Positions 54,476 through 64,000 of a stretch of 64,000 bases of DNA are shown here, in pieces. The stretch covers positions 47,611,169 through 47,675,168 of the forward strand of contig OX485806.1 of assembly GCA_950295325.1 (NCBI GenBank). Direction: 5' to 3'. A program made the translations under genes and the position numbers. The notes under the pieces were generated by a model, which made no database searches, was not told the origin of the DNA, and saw only the letters and a program-made list of their open reading frames with translations. This stretch comes from Polytrichum commune. Lineage: Eukaryota; Streptophyta; Polytrichopsida; Polytrichales; Polytrichaceae. The number at the start of each line of letters is the position of its first letter. Position 1 is the first letter of the stretch.

Positions 54476-56386
54476 TGTCACAACCCTTGCTAGCCCCCTT
54501 AACAATCATGCCCATTTTTATTTCTAGCAAATGTTATGAGCACTAATCCTTCGCATTCCACCATGCTAATGGTTAGCTCCTCCTATCCCGGACCTTATAG
54601 TTTATAAGAGGGGAACCAACCCTCTTACTTTGCTTTCAAGACTCACCTCTTAATTGATAACCAATTCTTTGATGTGGACTTCCACTCATAGAAGTCCAAT
54701 CTTATTTTGATCATCGCGTTGCCGGAGCAACACTACAACAACCCGAATCATAATAGGCAATTATGGCCTCACATTGGGCCAATGCCCATGAAGGCCGTGC
54801 CGTTCGGCCTCGGGTGGGTGAGTATCGCGCACCTCACCATGAGGAGTGCCCGAAACACCATGGGCACAAGGGGGACCCCAGAGTGGCACCCGGGACTTGT
54901 GGCGCCGTTGGTGAGAGGGCCAAAGTGATCCTAGTGTGGACGAGGGCCCAGGGCGTTGGGAACGCCTCCCACCCACGAAAACTAGGAGGCACAAGGGTAA
55001 GGCCATGAGCTATGTGTAGCTCATAGCGTGGTGATTCTAGAATGCTCAAGAACACCTTAATCAAAGCTGTGAGCTAGGACTTATGGCAATTTGAGTGGGA
55101 GTGATTCCCGGGACTGCCATTGTTCAAACAGGCATAACTTCGTTAATACTTACCTGAATGTGCCAAATCAGGAGTCCATCGGCATTTGCGTGAAGCGTAG
55201 ATGAAGATGGAGTGGTTGTTTGTTAACATTAGACATCATACAAGGAAGTTATGCTGGTCTGAAGCTGTTGGGGGCTCCAAGCCCAGCGGCTAAGGGAAAA
55301 TGTCTACTTGGCCCCAACACTTAGTAGAGAGACAAGAGGTTTCTTGACGGTGGGGTAAGGGCGCTGCGTAGAGTCCTAGAGGCTTATATGGGTGAGGTGG
55401 TGTGGCCTCACCCACCCGAGGCCGAACGACACGGCCTCCATGAGCATTGGCCCAATGTGAGGCCATAGTTGCCTAGTACGCTTCGGGTTGTTGTAGTGTT
55501 GCTCCGGCAACGCGATGATCAACATAGGATTGGACTTCCATGAATGGAAGTCCACATCTAGAAATGAGTTACCTATTAAGGGGTGAGTCCCGAAAGCAAA
55601 GTAAGAGGGTTGGTTCCCCTCTTATGAACTATAAGGTCCGGGGTGGGAGGAGCTAACCATTAGCATGGCGGATTGCAAAGGGTTAGCACTCGTAACCTTT
55701 GCTAGAAATGAAAATGGCCAAGCTAGTTAAAGGGAGCTAGCAAGGGTTGCGACAGTGAGGCCACATCGCCTCACCCATATAAGCCTCTAAGACTCTATGC
55801 GGGGACCCTACCCCACCGTCAAAAAACCTTTTGTCTCTCTACCAAGAGTTGGGGCCAAATAGACATTTTCCCTTAGCTGTTGGGCCTAGAAACCGCTAGC
55901 AGTTTTAGACCATCATAACTTGCTTATGTGACTTTTGATTCTAACAAACGACCCTTCCATCTTTATCTACGCTTTAGTTAGATGCCAATGGACTCTTCAC
56001 TAGCCCCATTCAGGAAAATATTGAGGATGTTATGCCTGTTCAAACCTTGGCAGTCCCGGGAGGCACTCCCAGGCCACTGCTGTACTATGGCTCTGTCGCG
56101 GGATAGCACCTCACTCAAATTGCCATATCTCCTAGCTCACACCTCTGATTGAGGTGTTCTTGAGCATTATAGAATCTACACGCCATAAGCTACGTATAAC
56201 TCATGGTTTTATCCTCATGTCTTGTAGTCTCCATGGGTGGAAGGCGTTTTCAACACCCGGGGCCCTCGTCCACACTAAGATCACTTGGGCCCTCTCACCA
56301 AAGGCGCCACAAGTCCCGGGTGTCACTCTAGGGTCCCCCTTGTGTCTATGGTGTTTTTGGCACTCCCCATGGAGAGGTGTGCGACA
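54476..56386 (+). mobile_element. Solo LTR, perfect CCAAA duplication, itself interrupted
   Basis: It runs TGTCACAACC at 54476 to GTGTGCGACA at 56386. The flanks CCAAA (54471-54475) and CCAAA (56387-56391) are identical. Positions 54823-55754 are a further insert. Confidence 0.92.
54823..55754 (-). mobile_element. Innermost solo LTR, inverted, perfect GTGAG duplication
   Basis: A 932-bp LTR lies in the opposite orientation to its host LTR, flanked by GTGAG at 54818-54822 and 55755-55759. First bases TATCGC instead of TGTCGC, a single transition. It is inverted inside an LTR of the same family, so the transcript could fold into a long hairpin. Confidence 0.92.
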
Positions 56387-56632
56387 CCAAATATGCTTTA
56401 GATTATTGTAATGTTGTTCCCTTAATGCAATGATCAATTCAAGACTAACTACCTACGAAGTCCCGAATGTATGTGTAAGAAGGTTGATTATCAAACTATA
56501 AGCTTGGAGGTTTGAGGTATGGAGAGCTAACCATGTGTGTATGTGAGATGTGTAAGGATGAGCTCATAACACTTGCTAGAGTTCCAAAATGATGATGATA
56601 AGTTAAGGGTTGATAGCAAAGGTTGTGACACA

Positions 56633-56651
56633 TGGTATCAAAGTAGGGTTC
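56633..56651 (+). other. tRNA primer-binding site
   Basis: TGGTATCAAAGTAGGGTTC begins two bases after the LTR end at 56630; its first eight bases match the initiator Met-tRNA type. It confirms plus-strand orientation. Confidence 0.85.
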
Positions 56652-56689
56652 TATTTTGTAAGCTAACACTTTGAAATAGAGATGGCTAT

Positions 56690-57604
56690 CAAACTTGTGG
56701 GTGACAATGGTAAGACCTGGGCTTCTAAAAAGTTGGACGCTGAAAAATGAACAAGGATCATATCTAAGACGATTTTGATACCCCCATTGATTCTAATGAC
56801 AATAGTGGGAATGATGGTGCAATTGGGAATCAAGTGGAAGATTCATTTGAAAATGATCCCACAAATCTCGAAGAGAATTCGGGGGCTAGATTACCAAATG
56901 CACTGAAGAGCATGGAAGGTGGTGATGTTGGATTGAAATTCCAACTCAAAATCCTTGAGTTTTTGGATTCCGTGATACAAAAATTCAAGCATGGCAAGGA
57001 CTGGAAGGCCTGACAAAATATAATATGCTCGGTCCTCATGATGTAAGGTGCTAGGCCTTACTCTTCAGCAAAGAAGTTGACCAAGGTAAACATGCCAAGT
57101 ACCTTCTCAGGCTTGGCAAAACAAAAAATATGAAAGAAATTATGTTTGAAATGGACAACTACTATGGTTTCCAAAGGCCCGAGGAGGATGACAAAGTGTT
57201 CATAGTGGCTACATGTTTTAGAGACCATACGCTTGATAGTTGGAATAGCAAAAAAAACATAAGAGCCCGAAGTGGTGGCAAACTTGATTTGGATTGGCTT
57301 AACGGAATTGCTTCTTGAGAGGTTTACATTGGAGTACCAAAAATTGCGGGAGGAGGTGAACTTGGTGTAAATGAGGCATAGGGGATATCTTAAGGTCTAT
57401 AAGCGCAATTATAATGCCCAAATGTGTGTTACACCTAAGATGGATGAGTATGTTAAGAAATGCATTTTCATAGGTGGATTGCAAAAGTGGTTGGTGGACG
57501 CCTTGTTCAAGTTTTCAAAGCTACTTGGGAACGTAATGGAGATCATCATTGAAGCTGATGGCCCCCAAAAAACTCAAGCGATCCTTCACAACAAAGTTGC
57601 TTAA
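56690..57604 (+). pseudogene. Gag remnant of the second gypsy copy
   Basis: Fragments in more than one frame: 'NSGARLPNALKSMEGGDVG' (56875), 'KLTKVNMPSTFSG' (57070), 'YYGFQRPEEDDKVFIVATC' (57160), 'YVKKCIFIGGLQKWL' (57450). The first matches the Gag remnant of the nested element. The middle parts fit capsid text of chromoviral gypsy elements. Stops and shifts make it dead. Confidence 0.7.
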
Positions 57605-58285
57605 GCCAAAATATGCCTCACTCTAAATTTCATATCCAAATTTGTAAGTCCATTTTTTTATCGTGGAATGAGTGTTCAAGGATGTGTATAAGTTGGAGTC
57701 ACCCCTTGGGATCAAAGTGTATCCGACATTCCATGTGTTGCTACCGTAGCCATTCAAGGAAGACACATTGTGGCCTGATCGCAAATAAGTCATAAGGCGA
57801 CCTCCCAACCTTTTAGGAGATCATTTGGAATATGAATTAAAGAGAATCCTCAAGTGTAAGAGCCCCAAATGGAAAGAAAATAAATACTTGGTGAACTTGC
57901 GAGGATTTGATAAGAAAAAAACCACTTGGATAGTTGCAAAAGTCATGGTGAATGCCAATAAAGCAGTGGAATTCATTGAAGAAACTAGGGCTTGAAGTTC
58001 TAATTAAATGAAACATAAGCATTGGTGAGGACCTAGATCTCCTTTAGTGGGGCAAAAAAATTAGTAGCACACTTAGCTTGGGGAAAATTTTCTTTACAAC
58101 ATGTACTTGTTGTTTGACTTGAGGCAATGAAAGTCAATTTTAGTGGTGCACAAAAAGGAGTACTAGATGAGGTCTTAGATTTGTTTTTGTATTTGGTTTA
58201 TGAAATAGAGGAAATAAACATGCCAAACTAGGTTGAGTAGGCCACATAATTGGGGACCATGGTTTTGGAGGGTTTGGACAAAACT
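57605..58285 (+). pseudogene. 3' end of the second gypsy copy (chromodomain tail), pol deleted
   Basis: 'ILKCKSPKWKENKYLVNLRGF' then 'KTTWIVAKVMVNANKAVEF' (57845-57985) is a chromodomain-like tail. The non-coding DNA after it (58035-58280) is colinear with the reverse complement of ~44070-44315. Protease, RT and integrase are gone, so Gag is joined almost directly to the tail. No 3' LTR is seen. Confidence 0.65.
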
Positions 58286-58289
58286 AAAA

Positions 58290-61200
58290 AACCTCTTAGC
58301 CATGGCTTGTTTAGTCCAAAGACAAGGTAATTGTATTCCAACCTTATTTTTTCACTCAATGCCTCATGCATATATCTCGCTAAAGGATTTATTAGAATAT
58401 CCGCTACCATATATTATGTTGGACAATATTTTAACCTTCCTACTTCTTTAATTTTTTTTCTTAATATAATGTGTTACGTGGTATGGTGTCCAGCATCAAA
58501 CCACATCTTGGTTAGTTAGTTTTTAGGCCAATTAATCTTTTTACTTAGTTTATAGGTTAAGGATTATGTTAGTACAACATTTGGGGTAGTTAGCCGGGTT
58601 TATATGGTTGTTTAAGAATAACTTTGACCTTGTGAGACCTTTCCACTTTTTGGAAGCTTCTAACCCTCTTGCTATGGCACCCACTTAAACTCGGGCTTGG
58701 AAGGATCAAGCCACAGTGTCTCCTCTAGTTTGGCATTCTTGTTAAGTCAAATCTTGTAGTTGCAAGAGAGAGGCTTATGGTGTAGGTTCGCAATTAAATA
58801 AAACTTATAATATCTTTTCATTTTTTTTATACTCTTGGATTTTTCCCGTGTGGCGTGAGAAATTGTTTGTTTTGTATCAAGTGAGTCATGTGAGATGTAT
58901 TAATTCTTGAAAATATGTAATGCCAAGATCACCCCCACCCTTAATTGCGTCGTGGTCCAGGTGAGGGATCCCCCTTCCACACTTGCTCCATGTGATGATG
59001 AATGGGTACACTCACACCTTTTCTTTATTTAAATTGGCCCACAAGTATTATAAAAACACTTGAATCAAGCCCCCACACAAAACAAACTCCACTTCTATCT
59101 ATGCAAGGGAAGATTCTAACCTAATTGCCACCTCAAGTGTTATTCCTCTTCACAGTTAACAGATGCTTGAGCATGACCATCACTGATCCCAGCCCCAGAG
59201 TTCAAGCTTCACACAACTACCACGCCAATCAACTCCTAAGCTAACTAGTCTCTACCTATTATTCAATCTCGCCTGCCTTCGATGGGAAGCCCAAGCCAGC
59301 TTGTAATCACCCCCTGTTCCCAGTGTTAGATAATCGATCTATCACCACCCGTTTCTTGGCTGGTCCTGATCTGAGCTCTCAGCTCTGCAACCCGCTAAGA
59401 CAAGGCATCCGAGGCTACTTCATCCAGCTCTCACCCTCGGCACTCATCCCCGAGAGCTGTCTAGTTGCCGCAACATCCCTGCACCCGATTGCGCTCCCAG
59501 CTGCCAAACCTGCCACAACTCAATCCTCACTCCTCAACTCCCTGAACTAGCACTGCTCCAGAGCATCACTCGGCGATGTCCTCACAGCAGCCACTCAATC
59601 ACCATGCCAAGTCTCATGTTGATCCCCGCCACCCCATTTTGCCAAATGTAGCTATTCTCCTTCATGTTCAGCTGTTTGAGAGCTCCTTTATTGAAGCTCC
59701 TTCGCACATCATCACACTAGGCCGGTACAGTCACCTATAGTTTAGTTCAGGCACCTGCTTCTGAAAATTTCTCCAGCGGCAGAGCTGCGATTCTACCGCT
59801 CACCTCAGTCTTCCCCCACCGTGCTTCTTCAACTACCTGAATCCTCCTTGTTCGATCCCAGAAACTCTGGTTGCCTTGCCCCATTTAATTCCAAGCTCTC
59901 ACTCATGTCTTCCGAATTCGGACTGCCCCATGTGGAGCTCTGGGCTTCTAGCTGAGAGCCTAACTGGCATTTTCCATTCGACCCGTACCCGTGAATCCCC
60001 TTCAGTTACGGCCGCAATCCCCCTTACCCATTAGCCGTGCATGAGAACAGGAAAAAACACTGCCCATTTTGGCAACGGCTCCGCCCTTAGTCGACCCGCC
60101 CCCTGTTTTCTTCAACACGAGAGAGAGAGGGAAGAGGCCCCTTCGCCCTGGACCCCTTCTCCTTGGCCGAAAATCCAAGAGGATAACGGTCTTGCCCCCC
60201 CCCCCCCCGACTTGCCTTGCTTTGACCCTTAAATGAACACCCACTCACCTTGAACGGCTAATTGCCGTCTCTTTCCCCCCTTTATAATGATTTCACCCTT
60301 ACATGGCTATGGCCTAAGCTCGACCTATTGGACCTAATGCACTTCCACAACCTAATGAATTAATTTACTCTTTATACTTTTACTTTTAATGTCACTCCAA
60401 TCACATGTCTAAAAAAACCATTCTAACTTAACTAAAACAATGTTTAAGTTCTAATGCCTCCCACGTGTTTTTTCTTTAACGCGTCAAACAACCACAAGCA
60501 TCAAGGTCTCTTGCAAGTTTTAATGTCAGGAACGAATGTGAGCGCGATATTGGGCTCACAAATGCCTCCTTCATTACTTAGTTTCTAGACATCTATCTCA
60601 TTCACTTGGTAAGAATTTCATTTCTTTTTGGTTGAAGAACATTTTGAAGTGTATGGTGATTGAGGACGCATACAAAATATGCTTGGGAGTTCAATTTTAC
60701 CTTCAAGCGGATTGAAGTAAATTCTACAATAAATTCACCTCATTTTTTGGTTATAACTTTTTTAACTTTCATTTTAGGCATTTGAACTAGTTGATTCTCG
60801 CATTTTTATGAATCTTGAGCCAACATTCAAGATCTTCAATGCAAAATTAATCCTTTGAAATACATGTTGAATCTAAGTAGATTCAATTATTTTGTGATTT
60901 TTTATTTTAATCAAATATGATATTTGTATAGAGGGCTTCGAGGAGATTCCATATCCAAATTTGGATCAAAATTATGAAAATTTGGTTGAAAGCCTTGGAA
61001 AAATATTCTTTTGTTGAAATTGGCGCGTTGACACTGCATTTTTCCGATTTTAAATAAATCTTTTTTTTTGGAATTTTTTTGTAGATTTTAGGATCTTCAA
61101 TTTTATAGATTTCAAAATCAACCTTTTGGTAGATTTTAAAATATTTTATGTAGCTATAAAAGAAATTGCGGAATGTGGCTTGTCTATGCACAATTTGTTT
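58290..61200. other. Long stretch without recognised gene
   Basis: About 58720-58850 shares a repeat with 36205-36330. 59060-60240 is C-rich, Pro/Ser-coding in places and includes a C run at ~60196-60209, but no domain is recognised and no splice-joined gene emerges. 60250-61200 is AT-rich. Confidence 0.4.
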
Positions 61201-61206
61201 TTCCAT

Positions 61207-61467
61207 CTACATTGCAGCTCCGTTGATGCATGGTAATGATGAGGGTCCCCCTATCCTTCTCAATGTAAATTCTAAGAAAAAATGCAACTCGCCGAGGTGA
61301 CTCATCTTGCATTCATGCTCGATGGTAGACTTAAACTCAATGATAATGTCAATAATGTTTGCCAAAATGATGATGTTATCTACATATATGATTATTAGTA
61401 CAACATGGTAGCAAGTTTGCAAAACATACAACAAGTGATCTTCCGCAATATTTTTTGAATGGAGCAA
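61207..61467 (-). pseudogene. Ty1/copia reverse transcriptase fragment
   Basis: 'VVLIIIYVDNIIILANIID' followed by 'FKSTIEHECKMSHLGELHF' and 'FLEFTLRR' matches the copia RT block whose canonical form is YVDD...LG.L.YFLG. The second Asp of YVDD is Asn. Only ~86 residues remain. It is the only copia trace in a gypsy-dominated window. Confidence 0.75.
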
Positions 61468-62205
61468 GTGAGGAGTCTATTGGCATCCACGCAAAGAGTA
61501 AATGTCAATGGACTTGTCACTTGATAGAATCAAATGTCAAATAACATAATTATGTATGTTTGAAGTTGTTTGGGGCCTCTTGCTCCAACAACTGAGGAGA
61601 AATATCTATTTGGCCACAAATTTTAGGAGAGGGACAAAAGATTTTGACGGTGGGGTACGGGCCCTACCCAAAGTAGTAGAGGCTTATATGGGGACATTGA
61701 ATTGTCGACCAAATTTGTCCGCTGCAAACCAATGCAACCTTTATGGGCATTGGCCTAACGTGGGGGCGAAGTTGCCATGTATGCTTCGAGTTATTATAGT
61801 GTTGCTCGGGCAACACGATAATCATCTCAAGATTAGATGGGCATGTATGGAAGTCCACACCTAACCATTGAGTACCTAATGAGGGGTAAGTCACAAATGC
61901 ATGTGTAAGAGGGTCTGTATGGGAAACTTACCATGCATGTGTGTGGAATGTGCCGGGTTAGAGCTATTATGGTGTTGCCCGAGCAACACGATAATCAACT
62001 CGAGATTGGATGGACATGTATGGAAGTCCGCTCCTAACCATTAACTACCCGGTGAGGGGTAAGTTGCGAATGTATGTGTAGGAGGGTTTATATGGGAAAC
62101 TTACCATGCATGTGTATGGGATGTGCCGGGTTAGTGCTTGTGACACTTGCTAATCTTGCAAAATGATGAAGATAAGTTAAGGGGAGCTAGTAAGGGGGGC
62201 ACAAT
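61445..62205 (-). mobile_element. Diverged LTR of the same gypsy family with internal duplication
   Basis: Reverse orientation: 'agtctattggcatccacgc', 'ggccacaaattttaggag', 'gacggtggggtacgggccc', 'ggcttatatgggg', 'gttgctcgggcaacacgat' occur in the LTR order. The segment 61796-61968 is repeated at ~61970-62142 (period ~174 bp). It lacks clear ends and duplications, so it is old. Confidence 0.65.
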
Positions 62206-62689
62206 GATTTGAATAAGAATATGTTTAAAACAAACCTAAGCAAAACATGACTGGGGTACTTGCAAAATGGAAAATAAAAAATAGTCATGAGTAGGCAAGA
62301 AACCCTGGCGGTACCAACTTCTTAGAGGGTATTGGCACGGAAAAACTTTAATTGGGAATTTGGACTATCCAATGAATAAAAACCTTCTGTATACAATGCC
62401 GTTCCAAAATTCTACCCATAGCTGAGGTAGATTTATTCAGATTCATGGCAAGATGCCATGTCATAGCTCCTATTGAATAGACAAATGGACAAATGAATAC
62501 CCTGAACAAGAAGAGAAGATGAGGATGACCAAAGGTAGACCTAAGAAGAGCCAAGAGATGGCCAATAATCCTAAACATTTGAAAATGACAAAGAAAAAAA
62601 AGATGAATATGGAAAGGAAGGCAATACATGCCGCCTAGTTCTACAAAATGAAAAAATGAAAAATTGTGATAGATAAGACTTTTGAGTCA

Positions 62690-63545
62690 AAAGCTCTGAA
62701 ACAAAACCCAAATTGTAGGTTTGGAAATCAAAGATGATGAGATGATCAAAGAAATCAACCTAGGGTTTGAAGAATATCTGAAGTTGGTAAGATTGGGTAA
62801 GGATATAGAGGAAACATATGGAAAAAAACTCATAGAGCTCCTTAAGAAATATAAGGATGCAATCGCATGGTTATATGAAGATATGAAGGGATTACCCCTT
62901 ACATTTTGCAAGCATAAAATAGAAATTGAAGCCGATGCCAAGCTAGTCAAGCAAAGTAAGAATCTAATGAATACGGCATGTGTTGCTTAAGTAAAAGAAA
63001 AAATTGTAAAAATTAGTGAAAATAAGATTTGTTTATCTGGTGGATAGACCCGAGCGACTATCTCCAATAATTATAGTAGGGTTCAAAATGGAAAGTTAAA
63101 AGTATATGTGGACTTCCGCAAACTTAATGTAGTGACCAAGTTGAATCCATTTCCATTACCATAGACGGAGTCCATACTATAATCAATAGTCGGGTACAAG
63201 ATTTATTTTTTATAGATGGATTCAACGGCTACAACCAAATTTGGATAGCACCATAATATCATATCTGTACTTGTTCCATCACCAAATGGGGAGCATTAGT
63301 GTACCGAATTATATTTTTTGAATTGATGAGTGCATTGGCAATTGTAAAAAGTCGGTAGTGGAAACATTTGCAAAACATTTGGACAAGTTTATGAAGGTGG
63401 TTTAACATCTACAAAAATAAGGATGACATGTTAGACATATAAAATGAAGTATTTAAAGTTTTTGAGAAAACCAATATGAAGGGTTTGAGAAGATTTCTTG
63501 GTGCAGCTTCATACCATAAAAGGTTCACTCGGATATATGTTGAAA
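62690..63545 (+). pseudogene. Decayed gypsy RT (Tat/Athila-like)
   Basis: The ORF 62721-62990 reads 'LIELLKKYKDAIAWLYEDM' and 'HKIEIEADAKLVKQSKNLMN', the usual lead-in to RT. Then in broken frames: 'VYVDFRKLNVVTKLNPFPLP' (63100), 'FIDGFNGYNQIWIAP' (63213), and near 63485 'LRRFLGAASYHKRFTRIYVE'. The YxDD part is not recognisable. Different lineage from the chromovirus-like copies above. Confidence 0.75.
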
Positions 63546-63759
63546 TCACGTGATTATTTTATTTGTTACTCAAGGAGAAAAATATGAAAGGACACAGGAA
63601 TGCCAATGTATTTTTGATATAGTAAGAGAAATTTTGACAACAATATCAATACTTGTATGCCTAAATCACATTAGGGGAGGAATGGACTCAAAAGGTGCCC
63701 ACGAGTTTGGTCGAGAAAAAGGTTTTTCTCTAATATTTGGGCGTACAAACTAAAATTAA

Positions 63760-63939
63760 ATGATGTACTCCTCCGGTACTTGGGATGTCACCGTGTCCTC
63801 CACATTGTCCAGTCGGCGTCACATCGATGAGGTGAAATACAATGAGGTGGTGTTTGGGTTGCCTGGTTGGCAACTTAAATCATCCACTTCAAAGCTTGCA
63901 TGGCGGATGGATGAGGGTTGGAAATCTACGTGGAGCTAA
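63760..63939 (+). CDS. Small ORF of 59 residues, function unknown
   Basis: ATG-ATG at 63760 opens a frame ending at TAA 63937. The protein has a 'SSRRHIDEVKYNEVVFGLP' stretch and Trp-rich end, of more even composition than the surrounding shadow ORFs. No family is recognised; it may be an exon or a remnant. Confidence 0.2.
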   Translation: MMYSSGTWDVTVSSTLSSRRHIDEVKYNEVVFGLPGWQLKSSTSKLAWRMDEGWKSTWS

Positions 63940-64000
63940 GGAGGAGTCTTTCCAATGAGTGAGGGATTGGCAAGGCCGGTACTAACTGTACATGCCCACT

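Larger units (their letters stand above)
53798..56630 (+). mobile_element. 5' LTR of a second gypsy copy, opposite orientation, split by nested LTRs
   Basis: 53798-54475 and 56392-56630 together are a diverged LTR in reverse-complement sense relative to the solo LTRs (it starts TATCGTGCAC, reads 'catgaagagtgt', and ends GGTTGTGACA). It is followed by a primer site, so it is the 5' LTR of a plus-strand element. Its own length without the insert is ~915 bp. The most diverged of the LTRs at this spot, hence the oldest. Confidence 0.8.

Noticed and set aside
59000-60250. Pro/Ser-coding C-rich region as a gene
   Set aside because: Only 60-80-codon ORFs in different frames, a long C run, no domain and no consistent splice joins.

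Overview
The window is repeat-rich plant-type nuclear DNA, most likely from a streptophyte. It has GT-AG introns, a five-exon GDSL lipase, TTTAGGG interstitial telomere-like repeats, and many Ty3/gypsy LTR elements primed by initiator Met-tRNA. I cannot fix the species. A gypsy element carrying a cytosine methyltransferase, and a ParB/DNA-methylase-like gene, point away from seed plants towards a non-seed lineage or charophyte alga; this is inference.

Layout. 1-2.4 kb: LTR fragment cutting an FCP1/HAD-like pseudogene. 2.4-10.4 kb: degenerate tandem repeats, two copies of a dispersed repeat, a decayed LTR, a solo LTR with 5-bp TSD (5870-6840) and a hAT-like non-autonomous element with 8-bp TSD (8636-9186). 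10.4-13.4 kb: minus-strand gene with a DUF7869-like domain; upstream of it lies an array of palindromes (13.5-14.2 kb). 14.2-17.3 kb: non-coding repeats. 17.4-25.6 kb: a multi-exon plus-strand locus encoding a ParB-like plus degenerate DNA methylase-like protein, followed by (possibly spliced to) an FCP1/HAD phosphatase-like exon and further exons. Its introns and one exon carry the same palindrome. 27.3-28.1 kb: TIR element with TAA duplication. 29.3-30.2 kb: a second DUF7869-type copy, decayed. 31.9-34.6 kb: GDSL esterase/lipase, the only gene here that looks intact and conventional. 38.4-51.2 kb: a plus-strand Ty3/gypsy element whose order is gag, protease, C5-cytosine DNA methyltransferase, RT, RNase H; it is split by a 7.16-kb minus-strand gypsy element (42542-49700) with 973-bp LTRs. 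51.2-58.3 kb: other gypsy remnants and a set of LTRs nested inside LTRs with clean duplications. 61.2-63.6 kb: copia RT fragment, diverged LTR, decayed gypsy pol.

Three themes stand out. First, DNA-modification-like genes occur in two unrelated contexts: a retrotransposon-borne C5 methyltransferase and a ParB/N6-N4 methylase-like gene. Second, a short palindrome (constant 9-bp arms around a variable dinucleotide) is scattered through introns, upstream regions and even coding sequence of two unrelated loci, and it is free of stop codons in all frames. Third, nearly every nonsense codon breaking these ORFs is what a C-to-T change in CAG, CAA or CGA would give, as expected from methylated, silenced DNA.
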